Assembly (NCBI RefSeq): GCF_030817015.1
Contig: NZ_JAUSYS010000001.1
Span: 3,410,001-3,474,000, forward strand
DNA: 64,000 nt
From: Arthrobacter sp. V1I7
Lineage (GTDB): Bacteria > Actinomycetota > Actinomycetes > Actinomycetales > Micrococcaceae
Direction: 5' to 3'
The position numbers were made by a program, and so were the translations under genes. The notes under the pieces are model-generated. The model searched no databases and was not told the DNA's origin. It was given only the letters and a program-made list of their open reading frames with translations. This document shows positions 15,746-24,217 of the stretch, piece after piece; positions within the stretch are counted from its first letter, which is position 1, and the number at the start of each line of letters is the position of its first letter.

Positions 15746-16312
15746 TCACATGATGCGCCTTTGGAGCTCGCGGTACACCGTCGTCCGGGATACCCGGAAC
15801 AGTTCGGCCAGTTCGGCCTGCGTATGCTCACCGGCGTCGTGCAGTGTCAGAAGATGCTTCCGCTGCGTCTTGGACAATTTTGGCTGCTTGCCTTTCAGTC
15901 GGCCCTTCGCTTTTGCGACCGCCATGCCCTCGCGGGTGCGCGCCCGGATCAGATCTGCCTCAAACTCGGCCACCATTCCCAGGACGTTGAACAGCAGCCG
16001 GCCTACGGGGTCAGTCGGATCGTGGGTGCTGCCGCCGAGACTGAGGACTACCCCTTTGGCCGTCAGCTCGTCGGCTATATCCCGGGCATCGGAAAGGGAA
16101 CGCGCCAAACGGTCCAGCTTGGTCACCACCAGCGTATCGCCGGCTCGGCATGCCGCCATCGCTTCACGGAGTCCAGGGCGCACCCGGGTAGATCCCGTCA
16201 GTCCGTGATCGACGAAGATCTGCTTCTCTTCAACACCAAGGGCAAGGAGAGCGTTTCGTTGGGCGGTTAGGTCTTGGTTGTTTGTCGAGACCCTGGCATA
16301 ACCGATCTTCAT
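15746..16312 (-). CDS. Serine recombinase (resolvase/invertase type)
   Basis: A 188-residue site-specific recombinase of the small serine (Tn3 resolvase/DNA invertase) class. The catalytic domain begins KIGYARVSTNNQDL with the nucleophile Ser9, followed by DTLVVTKLDRLARSL and FNVLGMVAEFEADLIRARTREG, the dimerisation helix. A C-terminal helix-turn-helix is visible (HTQAELAELFRVSRTTVYRE). The start ATG 16312 matches the conserved family N-terminus; ATG 16321 would add three residues. The gene probably acted in resolution or inversion of a nearby mobile element; no transposase partner is adjacent. Confidence 0.88.
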   Translation of the reverse strand: MKIGYARVSTNNQDLTAQRNALLALGVEEKQIFVDHGLTGSTRVRPGLREAMAACRAGDTLVVTKLDRLARSLSDARDIADELTAKGVVLSLGGSTHDPTDPVGRLLFNVLGMVAEFEADLIRARTREGMAVAKAKGRLKGKQPKLSKTQRKHLLTLHDAGEHTQAELAELFRVSRTTVYRELQRRIM

Positions 16313-16539
16313 TCCAGTCATGAGGAACAGGGTTGCAGTAATCCCCCCGTCACCGTGCATTTGATCGTGCGGGTCTTACGTACGTGGCCCAGGCCAGTAA
16401 CTGCACGGGACGTGTGGCACGTTTCCGGGGCACGGCGATCGACCGGCTTACGGGAACGAGGGAAGAGCAGGCACAACGCCGAGAGATTCCGTTTTGGCGT
16501 AGGCACTCTCGGTATTGACGGTGGTGCAAGGATGATGAG

Positions 16540-17181
16540 ATGTCCTTCTTTGATGATCTTCCGGCCCGGCCCGAGAGGCCACGCCAGCCGAAGCCCGTGC
16601 CACCCGTCTGGGCAGGTCCGCCATCGGATGAACTGCCCGCCGTTGTCTCATTGGGGCAGTTCTTTCACCGGTCCGCACAGATGGTCATGGCCGCAAAAAG
16701 TGTCGAAGTTTTCTCCACAGGTTGCTTGATTGAGGTCGTATGGTCTGTCCGTCGGGCGGATGAGTCAGACAGTGACTGGAGCAGAGTCATTGACCAGTGC
16801 TTCAATCGTGGCCCCTACAGATTGGATTCGGACAACGGCCGTGGTGGCGCCCTTCGCTTCGGTGTTGCCTTTCCCGACGGACGGAAGACGACGACCGCTC
16901 AGTTGCACCCAGGGATGTTTGAAGGAGAGGAACCAGTAACGGGGCCGGTATTGATGTCGGCGGGCGGTGGAGGCGGATCAAGCAATGACGACGAACTGTT
17001 CTGTTCAAACAAGTTCTGGCTTTGGCCGTTGCCCCTCGGCGGGGACACACGAGTCGTGGCGCAATGGGAGGACCTTGGCCTGAAAGAGGAATCCGTTCTC
17101 ATCACCGGCGAACAACTGGGAACGGCGGCCGCAAACGTGCAGAAATACTGGGTTACCCCGCTTCCTGAACCGGGAGGATGA
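16540..17181 (+). CDS. Conserved hypothetical protein
   Basis: A 213-residue soluble protein that I do not recognise. The N-terminus is proline-rich (LPARPERPRQPKPVPPVW), followed by an alpha/beta region (AQMVMAAKSVEVFSTGCLIEVVWSVRR) and a C-terminal part rich in Trp and Gly (NKFWLWPLPLGG, then VVAQWEDLGL and VLITGEQL). There is no signal peptide. The ATG at 16540 has AAGGA nine bases upstream. Its stop overlaps the start of the next gene by four bases, so the two form an operon with a small membrane protein. Confidence 0.65.
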   Translation: MSFFDDLPARPERPRQPKPVPPVWAGPPSDELPAVVSLGQFFHRSAQMVMAAKSVEVFSTGCLIEVVWSVRRADESDSDWSRVIDQCFNRGPYRLDSDNGRGGALRFGVAFPDGRKTTTAQLHPGMFEGEEPVTGPVLMSAGGGGGSSNDDELFCSNKFWLWPLPLGGDTRVVAQWEDLGLKEESVLITGEQLGTAAANVQKYWVTPLPEPGG

Positions 17182-17414
17182 GCATGTCGGCTCTGGTGTT
17201 TGGTGTAGTCGTCATGCTCGGGGGCCTATTTGTCTTGGCAATCTCCAACCCGCTAGCCAAGCTGGTGACTAACTGGAATCTCTTCATCCATCAGGACCCA
17301 GGCGTTCTGGAGGCCTATAGAAGTAGAAAACGTCGCGGCATACGACTGGTTGCGAAAGTTTTCCTGGTGTGGGAGGCGGCTTTATTATCGGGGGCCTTAT
17401 TGGGTGGAATCTAG
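17178..17414 (+). CDS. Small membrane protein
   Basis: A 78-residue protein with two hydrophobic segments (LVFGVVVMLGGLFVLAI near the N-terminus and VFLVWEAALLSGALLGG at the C-terminus) separated by a basic loop (AYRSRKRRGIR). The start overlaps the stop of the upstream hypothetical gene (ATGA), with GGAGG upstream. This coupling suggests the two products act together. Function unknown. Confidence 0.6.
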   Translation: MSMSALVFGVVVMLGGLFVLAISNPLAKLVTNWNLFIHQDPGVLEAYRSRKRRGIRLVAKVFLVWEAALLSGALLGGI

Positions 17415-17799
17415 AGCCCCATAGCCCGCCGGCGACCTCCAGCCTGGAGATATTCCGATGAATCAGGCCCTGCGTCAAACTCGTCGCCGTCCTTCGGCTC
17501 CCTGATTTCGGGAACCACCCTGGCGTCCGGACTTCGACGTGTCCCGTGCTCGGCCTGTAGAGCATTCGCTGGCACTGGCCAGCGTCCTCGGTGGCCTTGG
17601 ACCGTGGCTGGAGTCGTAGAAGGGACTGCTGAAAGGTTCGGTTACGTGGACGAGGGGATCTCAACGAGATACCGGCGGGCGACGGTCAGCGGATCGCTGC
17701 GGTTACCCTGGGTCAGAGTGGCCCGCCCCCGGAATGGTCTGTTTTGGGATGTGACCATGTGGTTTACGCTCTGGTCATGACAAGCAGCACGGAAGCACG
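17415..17799. other. Gene-free stretch
   Basis: I see no supported gene in these 385 bases. Open frames on both strands are short and arginine/proline-rich, with no ribosome-binding sites. No repeat shared with other parts of the window was noticed. Confidence 0.35.
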
Positions 17800-18036
17800 G
17801 TGAGTTCCGGGGAGAAGGGACGGAAGCCACCATTCGAGGTGCTCTTCGCTGTTTGGGTGATGATGGCGGCCATAGCAGCGTTTGGCGTCCTTGGCGTTCT
17901 GGCCATCGTAGAAGTGGCCAAGGAACCGAAACCGGCATGGGTTCCTTGGCTCTTCGGATTCATCTTGATCCTACTTTCCGTGATCGCCGCCAGCTTCGTG
18001 CAAACCCTCAAAGACGGCGATCGGACCATGCGGTAA
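17800..18036 (+). CDS. Small membrane protein
   Basis: A 78-residue protein with two strongly hydrophobic helices (VLFAVWVMMAAIAAFGVLGV and WVPWLFGFILILLSVIAASF) linked by a charged loop, ending in a short polar tail. Its GTG start at 17800 has no strong ribosome-binding site. Not recognised. It resembles the kind of small two-helix protein encoded by its neighbours, but sequence identity is not evident. Confidence 0.5.
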   Translation: MSSGEKGRKPPFEVLFAVWVMMAAIAAFGVLGVLAIVEVAKEPKPAWVPWLFGFILILLSVIAASFVQTLKDGDRTMR

Positions 18037-18039
18037 TAC

Positions 18040-18231
18040 TTGAGCCTCGCCGTCCCGCTGTGGGTGTTCGGCTTCTCCTGGCCGCCGTCTTGGAGTTGGC
18101 TGCCCTTCCTGGTCCCGATTGCTATTGTTGGCCCACTTTGGCTGCCGCGGGCTCGTCGTTTCTTCGACGAAGCCTCGGATGCGTCCTCTATCGATACTGC
18201 GGGCCCGCGTGCGCCCGGGCCTACTCCATGA
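18040..18231 (+). CDS. Possible small membrane protein
   Basis: A 63-residue frame from TTG 18040, three bases after the preceding stop. It has a Trp/Pro-rich hydrophobic stretch (PLWVFGFSWPPSWSWLPFLV) and a polar tail. The close spacing suggests translational coupling, but the composition is odd and no family is recognised. Confidence 0.3.
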   Translation: MSLAVPLWVFGFSWPPSWSWLPFLVPIAIVGPLWLPRARRFFDEASDASSIDTAGPRAPGPTP

Positions 18232-18384
18232 ATACGACGGGAAGTATTTCTCGAACCGCCGGCATCGTTCCCACTGGGCTCCTCCACTGCTGCATCGGTT
18301 CCGCCGGGAAAAGCGCCCGGTGAAGGATCCATATACGGACATGTCAGCTACTGGTTCACTCAGCGGTTACGTTGGTAGCCAGCG

Positions 18385-18630
18385 TTACGAGGTCGGTTCG
18401 TCGTCTTCGTACCGATACTCGTGACGGAGGGCTTTGACCAGCTTGTGTCCGGTGAACAACGAGAGGCCTGCACCGATGAAGAGCGCTACTGCGCCAAGAA
18501 TGTTCAGGCCCGTCGGATCGCGTAATAGTACAAGTCCGAGGACCACCAAGAGGACAGCAAGGTAGGACCACTGGCTCCGAAGCCACCAAGTGCCGCGGCG
18601 CACAGCGGGGTGATTTCGTGCGTCCATCAC
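18385..18630 (-). CDS. Small membrane protein
   Basis: An 81-residue protein with two hydrophobic helices (WSYLAVLLVVLGLVLL and LNILGAVALFIGAGLSLF), a basic N-terminus and an acidic C-terminus (EYRYEDDEPTS). The codon pattern and membrane topology look genuine. No ribosome-binding site stands out before the ATG pair at 18630. Function unknown; it converges with the small plus-strand membrane genes. Confidence 0.5.
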   Translation of the reverse strand: MMDARNHPAVRRGTWWLRSQWSYLAVLLVVLGLVLLRDPTGLNILGAVALFIGAGLSLFTGHKLVKALRHEYRYEDDEPTS

Positions 18631-18762
18631 TGTATCCCCGTCATGAATGAGACGCTATCAGGGCTTCCCCCCTGTATGTACGTCTGCACACTTGGGGATC
18701 CTTTACCGGACACCACCTGAACCGTAAATCAAACTGAAGCCCGGCATGCTCAACCGGTGCCC

Positions 18763-19869
18763 TTATTCCGCAAGGGTCTGCCCCGGCAACGTGGGGGCTG
18801 GGGCCGGTGCCTCGGTGGCGTAAAGGGAGTTGAGTTGGCGGTAGAGGATTCGGGCGATGTAGCGCTTGAGGGATCTGCGGATTTCGCGGTAGCTGCGGCC
18901 TTCTTGGGTGCGTTTGGCGACGTAGTCCCGTGTTCCGGGGTCGTGGGCCATCCTGGTCATGGTGATGGTGTGCAAGGCTCGGTTGAGGCGCCTATCACCG
19001 CCCCGGTTGAGCCTGTGCCGGACAGTGTTACCGCTTGAGGCTGGCAAGGGATTTACCCCTGCCAGTGAGGCGAAGGCAGCTTCGCTTCGAACCCTTCCTG
19101 GATGCGACCAAGCTGTCAGGACGGTAGCGACTGTGACAGCCCCGGCGCCCACCATCTCCAACAGCGGTGCCGCGGGGCTTTGCTGGATCAGCTCTGTCAT
19201 GCGCTTCTGGTTCGCAGTCAGCTGGGTGGTCACTTCGAGAACGCGGCGCGCCAACCGGACTGCTTCCTCGCGCGCGATCGATAGTTCGATCTGTTCCTGT
19301 CGTTCCCGCCATCTGGTGATCGTGGCGATCTGGGCGGGAACCAGCGGTTTACGAGCGTCGATTCCCAGATCGTGTGCCCGGAGTAAGGCGATGAGTGCAT
19401 TGACATTCATTGTTCGTTCCCGGGTCAACTGATCCCGGGCTGCGCTCAAGATCCTGAGTCCGGCACGGGTTCCTTCATCCCGGCGGGGGACTCGAAGCTG
19501 GGACTCCTCTAAGGCCAGGACTGCGGTTCCGATGGCTGCGGCGTCTAGCGGGTCGGATTTGCCGATCGCCCGGCGCCCTCGGGCGTTCATCCGTGGAGCT
19601 TCGGCGACGTCATAGCCAGCGTCGGTTACTGCCCTGGCCAGACGTGCCCCGTAAGAGCCGATGCCCTCAACGGCCCATAGACAGGCGACATCGCCGTCTG
19701 TCCGTCGGCCGACCCACGCAAGTGCCCGGGAAATCCCTGTCGAGGTGGTCGGAAACTGCTCGCACGCGACCTGTTGCTTGGTACTGGCCTCGATGATGGC
19801 GTAAGTGTGGGTGCGGGCGTGGCAGTCCACGCCGATTACAAATGGGCGGGTCTGCGCAACGATGGTCAA
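18763..19869 (-). CDS. IS110-family transposase
   Basis: A full-length DEDD transposase (368 residues). The N-terminal RuvC-like part shows FVIGVDCHARTHTYAII, CLWAVEGIGSYGARLA and GKSDPLDAAAIGTA; the C-terminal domain has LEMVGAGAVTVATVL, ASLAGVNPLPASSGNTV and GGDRRLNRALHTI, which includes the Ser of the conserved SSG motif. The TTG at 19869 is preceded by GGAGGG at ideal distance. It differs clearly in sequence from the IS110 gene at 982-2229. IS110 elements have no inverted repeats, so element ends cannot be set. Confidence 0.88.
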   Translation of the reverse strand: MTIVAQTRPFVIGVDCHARTHTYAIIEASTKQQVACEQFPTTSTGISRALAWVGRRTDGDVACLWAVEGIGSYGARLARAVTDAGYDVAEAPRMNARGRRAIGKSDPLDAAAIGTAVLALEESQLRVPRRDEGTRAGLRILSAARDQLTRERTMNVNALIALLRAHDLGIDARKPLVPAQIATITRWRERQEQIELSIAREEAVRLARRVLEVTTQLTANQKRMTELIQQSPAAPLLEMVGAGAVTVATVLTAWSHPGRVRSEAAFASLAGVNPLPASSGNTVRHRLNRGGDRRLNRALHTITMTRMAHDPGTRDYVAKRTQEGRSYREIRRSLKRYIARILYRQLNSLYATEAPAPAPTLPGQTLAE

Positions 19870-20166
19870 CGCGGCCACCCTCCTTCCTTTCGAACGGGCA
19901 AGACTGGTCGCATCGCGACCGGCACTGGACCTGGGAAGAGTCACTTCGAGGCAATACTGTGATGAGCCACAACCGCAGAGGCTGGGCAAGCTTCTAATCA
20001 AGCCACCGTCGTGGGACAGGTCAACGCCGGTCACTCCACCCAGCGCGGACAAGTCGGGGGAAATGCACCCTCAAGGGGCAATTGTTTTTTCGAGTCACCC
20101 GCCAGATAGAACGACCGGCATCAACACTGCCAGCTAGTCCCAGACCAGCCACTGCAAGACTCACAG

Positions 20167-20345
20167 TTGTTTTTTGCCTGCTGGCGGAGCTTCGCGTAGC
20201 TGTGTCCGACGGAGCCGGGGCAACCCGAAGGGCAAGCGGCGGATGGATTGTGGGAGGAAATAAGCGAAGCGCCGACACAAGGCATCCGGTGCGCTGCCGT
20301 CCGCAGGACGGTTGAGTCGGTGGAGCGGGCACGTACGATCCGAAG
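20167..20345. repeat. Dispersed repeat, copy D (right end missing)
   Basis: The left end TTGTTTTTTGCCTGCTGG and the interior match copy C closely, down to CACGTACGATCCGAAGGA near 20345, where similarity stops just before the usual CAGCAGC end. The outer left flank (GTGACCGGCC) is also absent. It lies between the IS110 element and the motif at 20370-20419. Confidence 0.7.
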
Positions 20346-20369
20346 GAATCTCAATGATGTTGTCACTGG

Positions 20370-20419
20370 ATTCCTGCGGGTCGGTTAGGCGGCGGCCCCC
20401 TCTCGGTCGGCGTTCCCGG
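20370..20419. repeat. Short conserved motif, uninterrupted relative of the IS1634 target
   Basis: The sequence reading TTCCTGCGGGTCGGTTAG, then GGCCCCCTCTCGGTCGGCG, matches what is obtained by joining 7974-7992 to 9732-9765 across the IS1634 element. It therefore shows the empty form of that target and is a second dispersed repeat in this window. Confidence 0.6.
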
Positions 20420-20525
20420 CCCCCGCCTTGCTGGTTTGGAACACTGTATTGTCTGCGGAGCGGCCCCTGAGGCATGCGTACTGTGCTGTAGCCTCGGGGA
20501 CACGACAGCCTGAGGGGGCAGCGCC

Positions 20526-20585
20526 ATGAATCGTCCATCACTTTCCGTCATTGCAGCCATTGGTGCAACCAATCGAACGGAGTAA
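20526..20585 (+). CDS. Possible 19-residue upstream peptide
   Basis: An ATG at 20526 has a strong GAGGGGG site 6-7 bases upstream and encodes a 19-residue peptide ending at TAA 20583-20585, three bases before the GTG of the next gene in the same frame. The last codons contain CGGAG, which can serve as ribosome-binding site for that gene. It may be a leader peptide that couples translation. Confidence 0.35.
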   Translation: MNRPSLSVIAAIGATNRTE

Positions 20586-20588
20586 ACG

Positions 20589-21179
20589 GTGATCCTTGCT
20601 GTAATCATTGCCTGCGAGATCGGCTTCTGGATTGTTGTCCTGGGCGGACTGGCTGCCCGGTACCTGATGGGTTCCCGACGCGTCGGCACAGCCCTCTTGG
20701 TGTGCGCTCCACTCATCGACGTTGTGCTCCTGGGTGCGGTCGCCGCTCACTTGGCAACGGGGGCCACGGCCTCCTGGCACCACGGGCTGGCTGCGCTCTA
20801 CATCGGGTTCTCCGTGACCCACGGTCACCGCATGATTGCGTGGGCAGACACCCGCTTCGCCCACCGTTTCGCCCACGGTTCCTTACCGGTCAAGCCAACC
20901 GGGTCACAGTACACAAAGCAGTGCTGGGCCGACGTTATCCGGACCATGGCCGCCGCCATCGTCGCCGCGGGAATCATCGCAGCAATCACATGGTGGGTAG
21001 GTAATTCCGCCCGCACGCAAGCGCTCACCGGATGGTATGGCGTTCTGGGCATCATTGTCGCGATCGAGTTCATTTGGGCAGCCAGCTATAGCATTTGGCC
21101 GCGGAAATCAGTGAAGTCGCTGGAGCGAGGCAATAGTTCCGGCCAATCGGCCGAAGCCCCCATAAACCGCCCTTCCTAG
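20589..21179 (+). CDS. Integral membrane protein, unknown function
   Basis: A 196-residue protein with about five hydrophobic helices (IIACEIGFWIVVLGGLAARY, VGTALLVCAPLIDVVLLGAV, GLAALYIGFSVTHG, IRTMAAAIVAAGIIAAITWW, VLGIIVAIEFIWAASYSIW) and a polar C-terminal tail. A conserved-looking THGHRMIAWADTRFAHRF loop sits between helices three and four. I recognise it only as a type of uncharacterised membrane protein seen in actinobacteria and bacilli. The start is GTG, with CGGAG upstream inside the preceding short peptide frame. Confidence 0.7.
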   Translation: MILAVIIACEIGFWIVVLGGLAARYLMGSRRVGTALLVCAPLIDVVLLGAVAAHLATGATASWHHGLAALYIGFSVTHGHRMIAWADTRFAHRFAHGSLPVKPTGSQYTKQCWADVIRTMAAAIVAAGIIAAITWWVGNSARTQALTGWYGVLGIIVAIEFIWAASYSIWPRKSVKSLERGNSSGQSAEAPINRPS

Positions 21180-21337
21180 TAGCAACGCACGCGGAAATGC
21201 AGACCAGATGACCCCCAGGGGCCTTCGCATTAGTCCCTGCGCACCACGCACTGGGAAATCACGCCTCGTGAAGCAATACAGCAAATTTCCGACCAGGCAT
21301 CAGAGCTTCCTGGGACGGATAGCGCCCCGGCTACTCA

Positions 21338-21871
21338 TCAGCCCGTCAGCTCGGCGGCGGCGAAGGAGACGGCGAAACGCGCGCACCAGATGCTTACCGA
21401 GCTGTAGTCGGCCAGGTTCGCTCCGGCCGGGATCTCGTAGTTCTGATCGCCCTTGTTGGCTTTGAGCGCACCCAGATCGAGGTAGGCTCCGTCGTCGAAG
21501 AGATACCAGCCGGCCGCTCCCTCGATCACCGGGGCGTCGCTGAGCCACACCCGAAGGTCCGGGCCATCGGAGGTATCGAGACCTTCGAACCTCAGAATCC
21601 GGCTTCCGTCGGCGAGTTCGAGGATTTTCACCGTTCCGGAGCTGGCATGTTCATGGCTGATAAGTTTGCCCGTCACGAGTTCATGCGGAGCGACCGCGGC
21701 GGGCATATCCGAGGGCCCCGCAGACTGGCTGGGCGGCGGCGCAACGGCCGGAATTTCCTCGGTCACAGTGGAACTGGTGAAGATCCGCCAGGGCTGGAAC
21801 AGATACAGCCCGACGGCGACCGCGATGGCGGCCAGCAAGGCCACAGCCGGAATGGCAACGCGCCTGTTCAT
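21338..21871 (-). CDS. DM13 domain-containing membrane-anchored protein
   Basis: A 177-residue protein with an N-terminal membrane anchor (AIPAVALLAAIAVAVGLYLF) and an extracytoplasmic DM13 domain at about residues 65-175. Family-like blocks are GKLISHEHASSGTVKI, ADGSRILRFEGLDTSDGPDLRVWL and YEIPAGANLADYSSVSIWC, the last holding the conserved cysteine. DM13 domains are thought to act in extracellular electron transfer or adhesion; the partner is unknown here. The ATG at 21871 begins the anchor; a longer start at 21931 adds a basic stretch. It is divergent from the Wadjet operon. Confidence 0.82.
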   Translation of the reverse strand: MNRRVAIPAVALLAAIAVAVGLYLFQPWRIFTSSTVTEEIPAVAPPPSQSAGPSDMPAAVAPHELVTGKLISHEHASSGTVKILELADGSRILRFEGLDTSDGPDLRVWLSDAPVIEGAAGWYLFDDGAYLDLGALKANKGDQNYEIPAGANLADYSSVSIWCARFAVSFAAAELTG

Positions 21872-22124
21872 GCCCTTCCAACGACCGGACGGACAACGAA
21901 GTTCCGGGCCTGCCACGGGCTTGCCCCTCATATTTCAGCGCACCCGATCTCGTCATCGCCGGCCTCAGCGACCTGGCCGCCGCCCTGGGACCCGTTCAGG
22001 CCGGGGTTTGAGCGGGCGCCGACTCCGGAGCAGGCAATAACATTGGGAGAGCTCCCCAGGAATGTCTGTGGTCGCCTGTACCTTAGGCCTTAACCGTCAG
22101 CACGTACCCCGTATCAAGGACACG

Positions 22125-23567
22125 ATGGACTACTACGCAATCAGTTCGCTGCGTGAAAACCATGCAGGATGGTCGCTGCTGCGCGCGCAGAACGCCCCGC
22201 TGGCGGTCTCCTTCTTCATGAAGGCCTTCACCGGCCCCAACCAGCGGGACATCGGGCGCCAGGACCTCATCGACCACCTCGACGACGTCCTGTTCGGCCT
22301 GCGGGATGTGTTGGGCGAGGACAAATTCCCGCGCCCGGCGTCGGAGTACCTGGACGACTGGGCCGCCCCGGAGCGGGCCTGGCTGCGCAAATACTACGTT
22401 CCCGGCCAGGACGAGCCCCGCTACGATCTCACCGCCGCGGCCGAGGACGTGGTGCGCTGGGTGGAAAGCCTGCGCGGCAGGGACTTCGTGGCCACCCAGT
22501 CGCGGCTGACCAGTATCTTTGCCGTCCTCAAGGCCCTGGTCCAGCAGTCGGAGACGGACCCGGAGGTGCGGCTGGCCGAACTCCAGCGGCAGCGCGACGG
22601 GATCGACGCGGAGATGCAGCGGATCAGGGACGGCAACATCAGGGTCATGACAGGCCCGGAAGCGCTGGACCACTTCCAGCAGCTGACGTCCCTGGCCCAG
22701 GACCTGCTCTCCGACTTCCGGGAGGTTGAGCAGAACTTCCGGAAACTGGACCGCCAGGTCCGCGAACAGATCGCCACCTGGGACGGCAGCCAGGGCGATC
22801 TGCTCGCGTCGATCTTCGCGAACCAGCAGGACATCAGCAGCTCCCTCCAGGGCAGGACTTTCCAGGGCTTCTGGGACTACCTCATGTCCCCGCAGCTGCG
22901 CACCGAGCTGCGGGACCTGCTGCAGCGGGCCACCCAGATCGAGGCGCTCTCCGGCGCCGATAACCTCCATGCCGTGACCAACCTCCACCAGGACTGGCTG
23001 CCCGCCGTCGAGCAGACCCAGGCGACGGTCCGCCAGCTGTCCCAGCAGATGCGCCGCCTGCTCGACGACAAGGTCTTCCTGGAAAACAAACGCATCATGC
23101 AGCTGATCCGCAGTATCGAATCCGGCGCGCTGAGCACCCGGGAGGCGCCGCCGTCGGGCTTCTTCCTGGACGTCGCCGCGCCGTCCGTGGACGTCGCGCT
23201 GCCCTTCGAACGGCCCCTCTATGAGCCCAGCCGGAAGGTGATGGTGGACGACGACGTCGTGGCCGCCGACGACACGGACGTGGACGCCGGTGCCCTATTC
23301 AGTCAGTTCCACGTCGATCCGGCGCGGCTCCAATCCAGCATCGACGCCGTCCTAGCCGACGCGGAGCAGGCGACTCTCGCGGAAATCACCGACGCCCACC
23401 CCCTGAAGCAGGGCCTGGCCGAGATCGTCGCCTACTACCAGCTCGCCACCGAGTCGGACTGGGCCAGCATCAACGCCGAAGCCACGCAGCAATTGTCCTG
23501 GCAACTGCCGGATGGAAGTATCCGCGAGGCGACCATCGACCAGATCATCTTTGGAAGGCCAGCATGA
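22125..23567 (+). CDS. jetA: Wadjet anti-plasmid system protein JetA (DUF3375)
   Basis: DUF3375 protein of 480 residues, the kleisin-like subunit of the Wadjet SMC complex that recognises and helps cleave circular plasmid DNA. The N-terminus is typical (YYAISSLRENHAGWSLLRA), followed by LIDHLDDVLFGLRDVLG, FPRPASEYLDDWAAPE and SLRGRDFVATQSRL. A long helical middle part (about 170-360) and an acidic C-terminal region follow. AAGGA four bases before ATG 22125 supports this start. Its last codons overlap jetB by four bases. First gene of a four-gene operon. Confidence 0.93.
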   Translation: MDYYAISSLRENHAGWSLLRAQNAPLAVSFFMKAFTGPNQRDIGRQDLIDHLDDVLFGLRDVLGEDKFPRPASEYLDDWAAPERAWLRKYYVPGQDEPRYDLTAAAEDVVRWVESLRGRDFVATQSRLTSIFAVLKALVQQSETDPEVRLAELQRQRDGIDAEMQRIRDGNIRVMTGPEALDHFQQLTSLAQDLLSDFREVEQNFRKLDRQVREQIATWDGSQGDLLASIFANQQDISSSLQGRTFQGFWDYLMSPQLRTELRDLLQRATQIEALSGADNLHAVTNLHQDWLPAVEQTQATVRQLSQQMRRLLDDKVFLENKRIMQLIRSIESGALSTREAPPSGFFLDVAAPSVDVALPFERPLYEPSRKVMVDDDVVAADDTDVDAGALFSQFHVDPARLQSSIDAVLADAEQATLAEITDAHPLKQGLAEIVAYYQLATESDWASINAEATQQLSWQLPDGSIREATIDQIIFGRPA

Positions 23568-24217
23568 ACCCCGAAGCACCGGAAGCCAGGACCTCGGAGA
23601 CCCGGACGCCGGAGGAGCTTCCCGGCGTCGTCACGCGTCTCTTCAAAGGCGTGGTCTACGCCGAAGCGGACGAGAAAATCTGGCAGTCGCTCATTGCCCT
23701 GACCTCCCAGGTCCGCGACTACGTTGCCGTGCTGGGGCTGGACCTGATCCTGGACGAGTCCGAGGGGTACGCGTTCCTGAAGTCCCGGGAGGACCCGGAT
23801 GGAACCCTCCCCCGGCTGATCCCGCGGCGCCAGCTGACGTTCAATGTGAGCCTGCTGCTGGCCCTGCTGCGCGGCCGGATGCTGGAGTTTGACACCAACA
23901 GCAGCGAGCTCCGCCTCATCATGACAGAGCAGGAAATTGCGGACATGGTCTCGGTTTTCCTGCCCGAATCCAGCAACGAGGCCCGCATCCTGGATCAGCT
24001 CGGCGCCAACATCAAGAAGGTGGTGGAGCTGGGTTTCCTCCGGAAACTGCGCGGACAGGCGGGAACCTACGAGGTGGCCCGGATCCTCAAGGCCTACGTG
24101 GACGCGCAGTGGCTGGAGGAGTTCGACGCGCGGCTGGCGGACTACCGCTCGTCGCTCACCGGCACCGGCACCGGCGCCGGCGCCGGCGCCGGGGTAACGG
24201 AGGTGGAAAGCAAATGA
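23564..24217 (+). CDS. jetB: Wadjet system protein JetB (DUF4194)
   Basis: DUF4194 protein of 217 residues, the KITE-like winged-helix subunit that joins JetA and JetC in Wadjet. Recognisable blocks include RLFKGVVYAEADEKIWQSL, RDYVAVLGLDLILDESEGYA and RRQLTFNVSLLLALLRGRML. The last residues are an unusual glycine/alanine/threonine-rich tail encoded by five hexamers (GGCACC twice, then GGCGCC three times, 24161-24190). It overlaps both neighbours by four bases (ATGA), so translation is coupled. Confidence 0.92.
   Translation: MNPEAPEARTSETRTPEELPGVVTRLFKGVVYAEADEKIWQSLIALTSQVRDYVAVLGLDLILDESEGYAFLKSREDPDGTLPRLIPRRQLTFNVSLLLALLRGRMLEFDTNSSELRLIMTEQEIADMVSVFLPESSNEARILDQLGANIKKVVELGFLRKLRGQAGTYEVARILKAYVDAQWLEEFDARLADYRSSLTGTGTGAGAGAGVTEVESK

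Noticed and set aside
22083..22988. Minus-strand frame opposite jetA
   Set aside because: Antisense shadow with no recognisable motifs; jetA on the plus strand is well supported.
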